DNA of 64,000 nt from Pseudomonas putida (GCF_002906855.1 NZ_MINI01000028.1:2046001-2110000); one strand, 5' to 3'; shown: positions 28,003 through 36,719, counted from the stretch's first letter. Program-made: numbers and translations. Notes: generated by a model from the sequence alone, not told the origin.

Positions 28003-28965
28003 TCAGGGCTTGCTGAGGACGTAGAACAGGTTCGGCTCGCTGACGATATAGAGGTTGCCGGCGCTGTCCATGGTCATGCCTTCGGGCTGCGGCGCATCAC
28101 GGTGCAGCCCGCCGAGCCAGGAACGCAGCGAGCGGATGCTGACGAAGCGGCCATCACCAGCGAGCTCGGTGATGTTCTTCGACTGGTCGCTGAGTACCAG
28201 CAGGTGGCCGGTACGCGGGTCGTAGTAGCCGTCGGACAGATCGGTGGCGTACACGCTGCGCTTGACCCAGTCGCGGCGGTCGCTGACGGTAATTTGCAGG
28301 GGGCCGCCGCTGAGCGCCGTGAGCATGCCGGTCACGGTGAACAGCTGGCGTGGGTCGCGCTCCTTGATGGCGAACAGGCGGTCGTGCTGGCGGTCGTAGG
28401 TCACACCCTCGAAGCCCTTGTTGCGCAAGGTCGGGTTGATGTCGAGGGTGATCCACTGGGCCTCGCTGGCGTAGATCGGCTGCGGGTGGTCGGGCAGGCT
28501 GATCACGTCCAGCCGTTGCTTCTGCTCGTCGCTGATGGCCAGGCGGCCATTGCCCAGGTACGCCAGGCCCTCGGTGTCCTCGAAGTCCACCAGCGGGTAG
28601 CGCGCCACGATGTCGCCGGACTTGCTCAGCTCCAGCAGCTCCATGGGTACACCATTGGTGATTGCCAGCAGCCGGTCACGGTCGTAGTCGTAGGTGATGC
28701 CGGAGAGGTTGCCCAGGCCAGGGTCCACCACCTTGGCGTCGATCGTGACCTTGAAGTCCGGCAGCCAGATGTTCTTGCCAGGTGCGGTGTCGCCGGTCCA
28801 GCGGTTGCTCAGGTGTGCGTAGAGCTGTTGGGGCCAGAACGAGCGGGCGGCTTCGATGCCCAACAGGGCCATGGCCACCAGCACGCCGACTGCGCCGACT
28901 TGGCCCCAGCGGTTCAAGCGTCGCCACAGGTGCCGGCGCGGCACTGGCAGGGTCTGGGTCGTCAT
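28003..28965 (-). CDS. SdiA-regulated (YjiK-like) membrane-anchored beta-propeller protein
   Basis: 320 aa. One N-terminal membrane segment (about 24-42) is followed by a periplasmic beta-propeller-like domain with repeated LSGITYDYDRDRLLAITN and FEGVTYDRQHDRLFAIKE units, the SdiA-regulated/YjiK family. Biochemical function is unknown; propellers usually bind ligands or proteins. The start ATG 28965 overlaps the upstream glycosyltransferase stop by 4 bp (ATGA), placing it last in the six-gene ugd operon. It may sense or organise the envelope glycolipid step, which is inference. Confidence 0.82.
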   Translation of the reverse strand: MTTQTLPVPRRHLWRRLNRWGQVGAVGVLVAMALLGIEAARSFWPQQLYAHLSNRWTGDTAPGKNIWLPDFKVTIDAKVVDPGLGNLSGITYDYDRDRLLAITNGVPMELLELSKSGDIVARYPLVDFEDTEGLAYLGNGRLAISDEQKQRLDVISLPDHPQPIYASEAQWITLDINPTLRNKGFEGVTYDRQHDRLFAIKERDPRQLFTVTGMLTALSGGPLQITVSDRRDWVKRSVYATDLSDGYYDPRTGHLLVLSDQSKNITELAGDGRFVSIRSLRSWLGGLHRDAPQPEGMTMDSAGNLYIVSEPNLFYVLSKP

Positions 28966-30518
28966 GGTGCGGGCCTCTGTGCTGCGGTTTGCAGGTTCCC
29001 GGGGGTGTTGGCCCAGGCGAAGTGGTAGACCTGTGCAGGTACGGCTGGCTGGCACTGGCCGTTGTCGGCATCGGCACCGACCACGTACCACTCGGCGCGC
29101 GAGGTATCGCCCAGCCGGTGGGCCTTGTCGGCGTTGAAGCAGCGGCCCAGTTCGGTTTCCGGGATCAGGGCGAAGGCCGAGGGGTTATGGCGCAGCCAGT
29201 ACACGGCCGTTTCAGGCTTGGACTGGTTGGCGAAACCGAAATGGACGATGGGTTGTCGGGCGAACAGCCAGTGCCCTTCACGCCAGTTGACCAGCACCAG
29301 CTCGGCGCCACCGGTGGCGCGTGCGGCGTCGGCCATCAAGGTTTCGTGGGGGTTTTGGCCTTCCTTGAGCGGCTCGACGAAGCCGCGGGCGAACCACAGG
29401 CAGAACCAGGCCACGGCAATGGCGGTGAACGCCTTGCGCCAGCCGGGCCGGCGCTGCAGCCAGCGCTTGACCATCCATGGCACCAGCGGCGCGATGGCCA
29501 GTACCAGGCCGGGCAGGGCCGGGAAGATGTAGAGCTTGCGCTTGCCGCTGCTGAGGCTGAAGAACAGCAGCACCAGGGCCACCCAGCCGAGCAGGAGCAG
29601 GAAGCGCCCATCGCGTTTCTGCAACTGCCGGCGCCAGGCCGGAACCAGCCACGGCAAGGCCAGGATCAGGGGCAGCCAGTACTGCGGGATGACCTTGACG
29701 AAGAAGTACCAGAAGGGCTCGCGATGGTCCCAGGCATTGGCATAGCGGTTGGCGGTCTGGCGCAGGAGAATTTCCTTCAGGTAGGCCAGTTCCGCCGCAC
29801 CGCCACCGTGGGCGATCGAGACCAGCAGCGGCAGCAGCCACACCGCGCAGCCTGCCAGCAGCCAGACGAAGCCCAGGCTCCAGCGCCCACCCTGGCCGGG
29901 ATAGGCCACCACGCCGCGCCAGCCTTTGCGCACCGCCCAGGCGTAGGGCAGCAGCATCAGCGCCGGGACAAACCCCACGCCCTTGCTGATGATGCCCAGG
30001 CCCATGGCCGCGCAGGCCAGGTAGAACCAGCCCCAGGCAGGCCCGAGCAACAGGTGGCGGACCATGCCGTAGAGGCCCAGCGCCACCCACAGGCACAGGT
30101 AGCTGTCGATCTGCCCGGTACGCAGGATGCTGTAGCTCTGGTAGGTCGCCAGGAACAGCAGCGCGGCAATCACGCCGATGCGCCGGGTCCACAGGCGTCG
30201 CCCAAGGTCATGCAGCACCAAGGTGATGGTCGCCGCGGACATCAGCCCCGGCAGGTACAGGGCGACCTTGGGCGAGCCGGTCAGGTAGCTGAACAGGGCC
30301 ACGGTCCACATGAATAATGGCGGCTTGTCGCCGTAGATTTCCGCTGCGCGGTGGGGGATGAACCAGTTGCCGCTCTGGAGCATCTCCAGGGCTACGCCGA
30401 GGAAGCGCTCCTCATCGACGTTCATCGGCTGGCGCCAGCCGATGCCGGCACCGACCAGCAGGACAGCGAGTGCAACCAAGGCCAGGCGTTCGGCCCCGAG
30501 CGTCTTGAACCTAGGCAA
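28962..30518 (-). CDS. GT39/ArnT-like lipid-linked sugar transferase (polytopic)
   Basis: 518 aa with about 11-12 membrane segments. The first periplasmic loop carries MNVDEERFLG, the acidic motif expected for GT-C enzymes using polyprenyl-phosphate sugars. The family includes ArnT (aminoarabinose to lipid A) and Rgt galacturonosyltransferases. The start is TTG 30518, with AAGGA embedded in the last codons of the upstream gene; no ATG is suitable. The operon also supplies UDP-galacturonate and a GT2 charging enzyme, so galacturonate transfer to lipid A or another envelope acceptor is the best guess. Confidence 0.83.
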   Translation of the reverse strand: MPRFKTLGAERLALVALAVLLVGAGIGWRQPMNVDEERFLGVALEMLQSGNWFIPHRAAEIYGDKPPLFMWTVALFSYLTGSPKVALYLPGLMSAATITLVLHDLGRRLWTRRIGVIAALLFLATYQSYSILRTGQIDSYLCLWVALGLYGMVRHLLLGPAWGWFYLACAAMGLGIISKGVGFVPALMLLPYAWAVRKGWRGVVAYPGQGGRWSLGFVWLLAGCAVWLLPLLVSIAHGGGAAELAYLKEILLRQTANRYANAWDHREPFWYFFVKVIPQYWLPLILALPWLVPAWRRQLQKRDGRFLLLLGWVALVLLFFSLSSGKRKLYIFPALPGLVLAIAPLVPWMVKRWLQRRPGWRKAFTAIAVAWFCLWFARGFVEPLKEGQNPHETLMADAARATGGAELVLVNWREGHWLFARQPIVHFGFANQSKPETAVYWLRHNPSAFALIPETELGRCFNADKAHRLGDTSRAEWYVVGADADNGQCQPAVPAQVYHFAWANTPGNLQTAAQRPAP

Positions 30519-30521
30519 GGG

Positions 30522-30794
30522 CTATTCCTTCTGCTCTTTGTGTCGGGCAATCAATTGCAGGTTGCGCAGGTAGACCACCAGGCCGAACGACTGGCCGATG
30601 ATGAACACCGGGTCTTCGCGGTAGATGGCGTAGATCAGCAGTAGGGCACTGCCGAGCATGCTCAGGTACCAGAAGCCCACCGGGATCACGCTGCGCTTCT
30701 TGAATTCGCTATACAGCCACTGCAGGACGAAGCGGCCGGTGAACACGACCTGACCGGCGAAGCCGACGATCAGCCAGAGGGTTTCGCGGGTCAT
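30522..30794 (-). CDS. Small LAB_N (lipid A biosynthesis N-terminal) domain membrane protein
   Basis: 90 aa with three hydrophobic segments. The LAB_N signature is FAGQVVFTGRFVLQWLYSE, which includes the conserved QW. This domain is known as the N-terminal extension of some LpxB proteins and as stand-alone proteins beside GT2/GT39 genes. A role in moving or presenting the lipid-linked sugar, like small ArnE/ArnF-type flippase subunits, is inference. Its start overlaps the GT2 stop by 4 bp (ATGA), and 3 bp separate it from the TTG start of GT39. Confidence 0.85.
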   Translation of the reverse strand: MTRETLWLIVGFAGQVVFTGRFVLQWLYSEFKKRSVIPVGFWYLSMLGSALLLIYAIYREDPVFIIGQSFGLVVYLRNLQLIARHKEQKE

Positions 30795-31534
30795 CCTTCG
30801 AGCTCCTGGGGTTGGGTGTCGAGGCGTGTGCGGCGGATCAGCCACCAGACCCCGACCAGGTCGAGAATGCCGACCAGGGCACGGTCCAGGTTGCCGTACT
30901 TGGATACCCCGGCATGGCGCGGGCGGTGGTTCACCGGGTGCACCAGCATGCGACCCTTGTGGCGCAGGATCAGCGCCGGGATGTAGCGGTGCATGTGGTC
31001 GAAATAGGGCAGGCGCAGGAAGGCGTCGCGGTCGATCAGTTTCAGGCCGCAGCCGGTGTCCGGCGTGGCGTCCTTGAGCAGGCGGCTGCGCAGGCCGTTG
31101 GCAAAGCGCGAGGCCCAGCGCTTGCTGGCGGTATCGCGGCGGTTGACGCGGTGGCCGGCGACCAGCTGGATGCCGCCGGCGAAATCTTCGTTGCCGCGTA
31201 CCAGGGCGAGCATGCCGGGGATGTCGGCCGGGTCGTTCTGCCCGTCGCCGTCGAGGGTGGCCAGCCAGCGGCCACGGGCAGCCTGGGCGGCATGCCAGAT
31301 CGAGGTGCTCTGGCCCAGCGAGCGGTCGTGGCGCAGGATGCGCAACTGGTTGAAGCCCTGCTGCTTGAGCTGGCGCAGCATGTTGAGTGTCTGGTCGGTG
31401 CTGCCGTCGTCGACCACCAGCACTTCGTAGTTTTCATTGGCCAGTGCCGTGCGGATTTCCGCCAGCAATGCCGGCAGGTTGTCGACCTCATTCTTGGCGG
31501 GGATCAGTACCGAGAGGTCAAGTGGATCAGTCAT
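30791..31534 (-). CDS. GT2 polyprenyl-phosphate sugar transferase (DPM1/ArnC-like)
   Basis: 247 aa, the short DPM1-like GT2 form without C-terminal membrane helices. The GT-A nucleotide-sugar site shows LIPAKNEVDNL near 13, VVDDGSTD near 42 and the metal-binding DGDGQND near 96. It should load a sugar from a UDP donor onto undecaprenyl phosphate. The preceding genes make UDP-glucuronate and its C4 epimer, so galacturonate is the expected sugar. ATG 31534 is the first start matching the family. It overlaps the LAB_N gene by 4 bp. Confidence 0.87.
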   Translation of the reverse strand: MTDPLDLSVLIPAKNEVDNLPALLAEIRTALANENYEVLVVDDGSTDQTLNMLRQLKQQGFNQLRILRHDRSLGQSTSIWHAAQAARGRWLATLDGDGQNDPADIPGMLALVRGNEDFAGGIQLVAGHRVNRRDTASKRWASRFANGLRSRLLKDATPDTGCGLKLIDRDAFLRLPYFDHMHRYIPALILRHKGRMLVHPVNHRPRHAGVSKYGNLDRALVGILDLVGVWWLIRRTRLDTQPQELEG

Positions 31535-31568
31535 TGAGGCTACCTGTGTTCTTGTAATGATTGCGTGG

Positions 31569-32543
31569 TCAAACCCGGTAGAAATCCCGGTACCAGCCAA
31601 CGAAAGCGGCGACGCCGTGCTCCAGCGGGGTGCTCGGCGAAAAATCGATCCAGCGCGTCAGTGAGTCCACATCCGCCCAGGTTTCCAGCACGTCACCTGC
31701 CTGCAAGGGCAGGTACTCGCGCCGGGCCTTGATACCCAGCGTGTTCTCCAGGCAATCGACGAATTCCAGCAGGCGCACCGGCTGGCCGCGGCCGATGTTG
31801 AACAGCTGGCAGGGCGGTTGCCCGTCTTCAGGGCGTGGCGGCTTCTGGCGCAGGCGCAGGATGCTTTCGACGATGTCGTCGATGTAGGTGAAGTCGCGCG
31901 CCATCTGGCCGTGGTTGTAGATCTCGATCGGCTGGCCTTCGAGCATCGCCCGGGTGAACTTGAACAGCGCCATGTCGGGGCGGCCCCACGGGCCGTAGAC
32001 GGTGAAGAAGCGCAGGCCGGTGATCGGCAACTGGTACAGGTGCGCGTAGCTGTGGGCCATCAGCTCGTTGGCCCGCTTGCTCGCGGCATACAGCGAAATT
32101 GGCTGCTCGACTGGGTCATCGATGCTGAACGGCTGCTTGGTATTGGCGCCGTACACCGAACTGCTGGAGGCATAGATCAGGTGCTGCGGCGGGTGCTGGC
32201 GGCAGGCTTCGAGGAGGTTGAGAAAGCCGGTCAGGTTGGACTGCCCATACACCGCCGGGTTGTCCAGCGAGTAGCGCACACCGGCCTGCGCCGCCAGGTG
32301 GATCACTTCGCTGAACGGCTGCCCGGCGAACAGTTGCTGCATGTCGGCGGCGTTGGCGATGTCGACCGTCTGGAAGCGGAAACTGGGGTAGGCGAGCAAC
32401 TGTTGCAGGCGCGCCAGTTTGAGCTCGACGCTGTAGTAGGCGTTGAGGTTGTCGATGCCCACCACTTCGATGCCCGCTTCGCACAGGCGGCGTGCCAGGT
32501 GGAAACCGATGAATCCGGCCGCGCCAGTGATCAGTACGGGCAT
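31569..32543 (-). CDS. NAD-dependent epimerase, probable UDP-glucuronate 4-epimerase
   Basis: 324 aa extended SDR. The Rossmann motif is GAAGFIG (7-13), and the catalytic Ser/Tyr-x3-Lys set appears as ASSSSVYG near 123 and YAASK near 150. The variant RFFTVYGPWGRPDMALFKF is the hallmark of UDP-glucuronate 4-epimerases (UDP-galacturonate formation). It overlaps ugd by 13 bp, so the two enzymes should work in sequence from UDP-glucose to UDP-galacturonate. Other uronic epimerases cannot be fully excluded. Confidence 0.87.
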   Translation of the reverse strand: MPVLITGAAGFIGFHLARRLCEAGIEVVGIDNLNAYYSVELKLARLQQLLAYPSFRFQTVDIANAADMQQLFAGQPFSEVIHLAAQAGVRYSLDNPAVYGQSNLTGFLNLLEACRQHPPQHLIYASSSSVYGANTKQPFSIDDPVEQPISLYAASKRANELMAHSYAHLYQLPITGLRFFTVYGPWGRPDMALFKFTRAMLEGQPIEIYNHGQMARDFTYIDDIVESILRLRQKPPRPEDGQPPCQLFNIGRGQPVRLLEFVDCLENTLGIKARREYLPLQAGDVLETWADVDSLTRWIDFSPSTPLEHGVAAFVGWYRDFYRV

Positions 32544-33868
32544 GGTGGATTCACCTGGCCACGGCCAATGCCGTAGTACGTGAGGCCGGCAGCGGCCATG
32601 TGCTCGGGTTCGAACAGGTTGCGGCCGTCGAACACCACGCGGTCAGCCAGTTGCTGCGGGACCTTGTCCAGGTTCAGCACGCGGTAGTCCTGCCACTCGG
32701 TGACGATCACCAGGGCATCGGCACCTTCCAGCGCATCGTCCTTGCACGGCACCAGTTTCAGGTCGGGGCGATTGCCGTAGTGCCGCTGGATCTCCTGCAT
32801 GGCTTGCGGGTCGTGGGCCTGGACGCTGGCGCCGGCGGCCCACAGTGCTTCGAGCAGCACCAGGCTGGAAGCTTCGCGGATGTCATCGGTGTTGGCTTTG
32901 AACGACAGGCCCCACAAGGCGAAGACCTTGCCGTGCAGGCCGCCGGGGTAGTGGCGCTGGATCTTGCTGAACAGCCGGCTCTTCTGCCGCTGGTTGACCG
33001 CTTCCACCGCGCCCAGCAGCAGCGGGTCGATGCCTTCGGCCTCGGCGGTCCTGCGCAGCGCCTGCAGGTCCTTGGGGAAGCACGAGCCGCCGAAGCCGCA
33101 GCCGGGGTAGATGAAGTCGTAGCCGATGCGCGGGTCCGAGCCGATGCCGCGGCGGACCATTTCGATGTCGGCCCCCAGTTGCTCGGCCAGGTTGGCCATT
33201 TCGTTGATGAAGGAAATCTTGGTCGCCAGCATGCAGTTGGCGGCGTATTTGGTCAGCTCGGCGCTGCGCGCGTCCATGACCATGACTTTTTCGTGATTGC
33301 GGCTGAACGGTTGGTACAGCTCGCGCAGCAGTTCGACCTCGGCCGGTGCGGCGCCGCCGATGATGATGCGGTCCGGGCGCATGCAGTCATCCACTGCCGA
33401 GCCTTCCTTGAGGAATTCGGGGTTGCTGATCACGTGGTAGCGGTCTGCGTCGGCGACCGCCTGGCTGATTCGCGCCTTGATGCGGTCTACCGTGCCGACC
33501 GGCGAGGTGGACTTGTTGACGATGACCTTGGGGCCATCGGCATGTTCGAGGATGCTGTCGATCACGCTGAACACATAGCGCATGTCGGCGCTGCCATCGG
33601 CCTGGGGCGGAGTGCCGACGGCGATGAAATGCAACCTGGCGTAGTGCACCGCTTCAGCGGCGCTAGTGGTGAAACGCAGGCGACCGCAGGCCAGGTTCTT
33701 CTCCAGCAGGGGCGCAAGGCCGGGCTCGAAGATCGGGCAATGCCCCTCGCTGAGCGCCGCCACCCGCTCGGCGTTGATATCCATGCATAACACCGAGTGC
33801 CCCACCTGGGCCAGGCATACCGCCTGAGTAAGGCCGACATAGCCGGTACCGAAAACCGTAACCTTCAT
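32531..33868 (-). CDS. ugd: UDP-glucose 6-dehydrogenase
   Basis: 445 aa. N-terminal NAD motif GTGYVG (7-12), central helix and the catalytic Cys in GCGFGGSCFPKD near 258. It oxidises UDP-glucose to UDP-glucuronate with 2 NAD+. ATG 33868 follows GGAG. It is first in a six-gene minus-strand operon: ugd, epimerase, GT2, LAB_N, GT39 and SdiA-regulated propeller. The upstream 420 bp is AT-rich with dyads (33964-33980, 34033-34060), suggesting a dedicated regulated promoter. Confidence 0.95.
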   Translation of the reverse strand: MKVTVFGTGYVGLTQAVCLAQVGHSVLCMDINAERVAALSEGHCPIFEPGLAPLLEKNLACGRLRFTTSAAEAVHYARLHFIAVGTPPQADGSADMRYVFSVIDSILEHADGPKVIVNKSTSPVGTVDRIKARISQAVADADRYHVISNPEFLKEGSAVDDCMRPDRIIIGGAAPAEVELLRELYQPFSRNHEKVMVMDARSAELTKYAANCMLATKISFINEMANLAEQLGADIEMVRRGIGSDPRIGYDFIYPGCGFGGSCFPKDLQALRRTAEAEGIDPLLLGAVEAVNQRQKSRLFSKIQRHYPGGLHGKVFALWGLSFKANTDDIREASSLVLLEALWAAGASVQAHDPQAMQEIQRHYGNRPDLKLVPCKDDALEGADALVIVTEWQDYRVLNLDKVPQQLADRVVFDGRNLFEPEHMAAAGLTYYGIGRGQVNPPCPY

Positions 33869-34289
33869 TCAAAGCTCCATGGTGTGAACCTGTACGGGCA
33901 GTACCCCTGCTGACGCAGGTGTTTGGCATTTGGCCGCAGAGATCCTTGGCGAAAAAGTAGAAAAAAAATGTCACATTTTTGTTTAAATCTTGTTACTTAA
34001 GCCCGGATATGAAGGCGCCTTGCTCATGCACACGTTTGCTTTGCAAATAAAAGGCAAACGCATCTTCCCGGCGCACAAAAGAGCGCCTGGCGCAGCCTGG
34101 AAGTTGAGAGGAAATTGCTCTAAGAAATGTCAGTTGTATGACAGTGGAGGCCGGTAAGTTGCCTCAAGTGGTGGTGGTGCCGAGGGGCTAAACTCATAAC
34201 GGATATACATCCATTCATCCCACTGACCACCGCTCCCTCGAACCGGACTTGATCGTCGACGGTGGCCTTCTTGCAGAGGAGGGCAGGTC
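33869..34289. promoter_or_regulatory. 421-bp AT-rich intergenic region with two dyads (ugd promoter region)
   Basis: No gene is visible. It contains the palindrome AAAAATGT-C-ACATTTTT (33964-33980) and an inverted repeat CGTTTGC...GCAAACG (34033-34039 and 34054-34060, 14-nt spacer). A/T tracts stand out against the GC-rich surroundings. The first dyad lies 96 bp before the ugd start, a plausible operator position. The right part precedes the divergent methyltransferase gene at 34290. Confidence 0.45.
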
Positions 34290-35336
34290 ATGGACGAGGC
34301 AAGGCTTCACGAATTCATGGGCAAGCTGGTGAGTGACATGGGCGCTGCGGCGACCCTGGCCAATGTGATCCTCGGCGATGAACTCGGGCTCTACCGGGCC
34401 ATGGCCGACAGCCAGCCGACCAGCCCCGAGGCACTGGCGGCAAAGACCGGCTGCCACCCGCGGCTGGTGCGCGAATGGCTAAACGCCCAGGCGGCCTCCG
34501 GCTACATGGTGCATGACAAGGGCATGTTCGTTCTGCCTGAGGAGCAGGCCATGGCCCTGGCCCTGGAAGATTCGCCGGTGTACATGGCTGGCGGCGCGGC
34601 GGTCATCGCGGCACTGTTCCATGACAAGGACAAGCTGGTGGCGGCCATGCGTGGCGACGGCGGGTTAGCCTGGGGTGATCACCACCCGTGCATGTTCAGT
34701 GGCACCGAACGTTTCTTCAGGCCCGGTTATCGCACCTTTCTTGTGGCGGACTGGCTGCCAGCGCTTGAAGGCCTGGTGGCCAAGCTGCAGGCCGGGGCCA
34801 AGGTGGCGGATGTCGGTTGTGGCCATGGCGCTTCGACCCTGGTCCTGGCGCAGGCGTTTCCAGCGTCCAGCTTCACGGGCTATGACTACCACGCACCCTC
34901 CATTGCCACGGCCAGCGAGCGTGCGCGCGAGGCCGGGCTGGCGCAGCGTGTGAGCTTCCAGCAGGCATCGGCCAAGGACTATCCGGGGCACGACCACGAC
35001 CTGGTGTGCTTCTTCGATTGCCTGCATGACATGGGCGACCCTGTGGGCGCGGCGAAGCATGCCTACCGGGCGTTGAAGGCGGATGGCACGGTGATGCTGG
35101 TGGAGCCCTACGCCGAAGACTCGCTGGAGGGTAACCTGACGCCGGTCGGGCGGTTGTTCTATGCGGCGTCGACCTTCATCTGCACGCCTAACTCGCTGTC
35201 GCAGGAAGTGGGGCTGGGGTTGGGCGCGCAGGCTGGGGAGGCGCGGTTGCGGGCGGTGTTCGAGGAGGCGGGGTTCACAAGGTTCCGGCGAGCCACGCAG
35301 ACACCGTTCAACCTCATTCTGGAGGCCAGGAAGTAG
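34290..35336 (+). CDS. Class I SAM-dependent methyltransferase with N-terminal winged-helix dimerisation domain
   Basis: 348 aa. The N-terminal part (about 20-90) resembles the winged-helix dimerisation domain of O-methyltransferases (TGCHPRLVREWLNAQAASGYM). The SAM-binding domain has motif I VADVGCGHG near 172-180 and a DCLHDMGD segment. GGAG precedes ATG 34290. It sits alone between the ugd operon and a REPIN. The substrate is unknown; UbiE- or Rv2258c-like small-molecule methyltransferases are closest in layout. Confidence 0.82.
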   Translation: MDEARLHEFMGKLVSDMGAAATLANVILGDELGLYRAMADSQPTSPEALAAKTGCHPRLVREWLNAQAASGYMVHDKGMFVLPEEQAMALALEDSPVYMAGGAAVIAALFHDKDKLVAAMRGDGGLAWGDHHPCMFSGTERFFRPGYRTFLVADWLPALEGLVAKLQAGAKVADVGCGHGASTLVLAQAFPASSFTGYDYHAPSIATASERAREAGLAQRVSFQQASAKDYPGHDHDLVCFFDCLHDMGDPVGAAKHAYRALKADGTVMLVEPYAEDSLEGNLTPVGRLFYAASTFICTPNSLSQEVGLGLGAQAGEARLRAVFEEAGFTRFRRATQTPFNLILEARK

Positions 35337-35351
35337 GTGTAATCCTGTGTC

Positions 35352-35420
35352 GGCCTCTTCGCGGGACAAGCCCGCTCCTACACGAAACCTGTTGGAGCGG
35401 GCTTGTCCCGCGAAGAGGCC
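35352..35420. repeat. REPIN: inverted REP pair
   Basis: Two 27-bp perfectly inverted arms (35352-35378 and 35394-35420) each contain the REP core GCGGGACAAGCCCGC, separated by 15 bp. It sits in the 3' region between the methyltransferase gene and the convergent carboxynorspermidine dehydrogenase gene. Confidence 0.9.
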
Positions 35421-35435
35421 GGGCCTGCAAAATGC

Positions 35436-35464
35436 AGAAGGGGCGCCTGATTGGCGCCCCTTCT
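35436..35464. terminator. Bidirectional terminator hairpin
   Basis: AGAAGGGGCGCC-TGATT-GGCGCCCCTTCT is a 12-bp perfect stem between two convergent genes (35336 end, 35475 end). U tracts are weak, but the position is right for both. Confidence 0.7.
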
Positions 35465-35474
35465 GGTTCATAGC

Positions 35475-36719
35475 TTAAACTTCAGCGTCCCACGGACGAT
35501 CGCCATTTTCATCTTTCACGCGGGTCGGCAGGCCCATCACGTCCAGCGCCTTGAGGAACGGCTCGGCTGGCAGCTCCTCGACGTTGACCATGCGTTTGGC
35601 ATCCCACTCGCCACGGGCGACCAGCAGGGCCGCAGCCACTGGCGGTACACCGGCGGTGTAGGAAATGCCCTGGCTGTCGGTCTCGGCGTAGGCTTCTTCG
35701 TGGTCGGCCACGTTGTAGATGAACACTTCACGCGGCTGGCCGTTCTTGGTGCCCTTGACCAGGTCACCGATGCAGGTCTTGCCGGTGTAGCCCGGGGCCA
35801 GCGAGGCCGGGTCAGGCAGCACGGCCTTGACCACCTTCAGCGGCACCACTTCCAGGCCTTCGGCGGTCTTCACCGGTTGCTCGGAGAGCAGGCCCAGGTT
35901 CTTCAGTACGGTGAACACATTGATGTAGTGCTCGCCGAAGCTCATCCAGAACCGCACGTTCGGCACATTGAGGTTCTTCGAGATCGAGTGAACTTCGTCG
36001 TGGCCGGTCAGGTACAGGTTCTGTGAGCCTACCACCGGCAGGTCGTCGGTACGCTTGACTTCGAACATGGTGTTACTGGTCCACTGGCTGTTCTGCCAGC
36101 TCCATACTTGCCCGGTAAACTCGCGGAAGTTGATTTCCGGGTCGAAGTTGGTGGCAAAGTACTTGCCGTGCGAACCGGCATTGACGTCGAGAATGTCGAT
36201 CGAATCAATGCTGTCGAAGTATTGCTGCTGCGCAAGTTTCGCGTAGCTGTTCACCACACCCGGGTCGAAACCGACGCCGAGAATGGCGGTAATGTTCTTT
36301 TGTTGGCACTCTTCGAGGTGTTTCCACTCGTAGTTGCCGTACCACGGCGGGGTCTCGCAGATCTTGCCCGGCTCTTCGTGGATGGCGGTGTCCAGGTAGG
36401 CGACACCGGTATCGATGCAGGCACGCAGCACCGACATGTTGAGGAAGGCGGAACCGACGTTGATCACGATCTGCGATTCGGTCTCGCGGATCAGTGCCTT
36501 GGTCGCCTCGACATCGAGGGCGTTGAGCGAGAAGGCCTGGATGTCGGCGGGTACCTTGAGGCTACCCTTGGCCTTGACGCTGTCGATGATGGCCTGGCAT
36601 TTGGAGATGTTCCGTGACGCGATAGCGATACGACCCAGTTCGTCGTTATGCTGCGCGCACTTGTGGGCCACCACCTTGGCGACACCTCCTGCACCAATGA
36701 TAAGAACGTTCTTCTTCAA
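35475..36719 (-). CDS. Carboxynorspermidine dehydrogenase (saccharopine dehydrogenase-like)
   Basis: 414 aa. Rossmann motif GAGGVAKVV is at 8-16, followed by the saccharopine-dehydrogenase C-terminal domain. It reductively condenses a diamine with aspartate semialdehyde to carboxy(nor)spermidine, the step before NspC. The start is TTG 36719, with AAAAGG five bases upstream; it is the only start giving the family N-terminus MKKNVLIIGAGG. It lies 33 bp behind nspC on the same strand, giving an nspC-dehydrogenase operon. Confidence 0.9.
   Translation of the reverse strand: MKKNVLIIGAGGVAKVVAHKCAQHNDELGRIAIASRNISKCQAIIDSVKAKGSLKVPADIQAFSLNALDVEATKALIRETESQIVINVGSAFLNMSVLRACIDTGVAYLDTAIHEEPGKICETPPWYGNYEWKHLEECQQKNITAILGVGFDPGVVNSYAKLAQQQYFDSIDSIDILDVNAGSHGKYFATNFDPEINFREFTGQVWSWQNSQWTSNTMFEVKRTDDLPVVGSQNLYLTGHDEVHSISKNLNVPNVRFWMSFGEHYINVFTVLKNLGLLSEQPVKTAEGLEVVPLKVVKAVLPDPASLAPGYTGKTCIGDLVKGTKNGQPREVFIYNVADHEEAYAETDSQGISYTAGVPPVAAALLVARGEWDAKRMVNVEELPAEPFLKALDVMGLPTRVKDENGDRPWDAEV

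Noticed and set aside
35352..35420. Regarding the REP pair as an operator or terminator only
   Set aside because: The same core recurs at 19106 and 39698; this is a repeat family, not a site specific to one gene.
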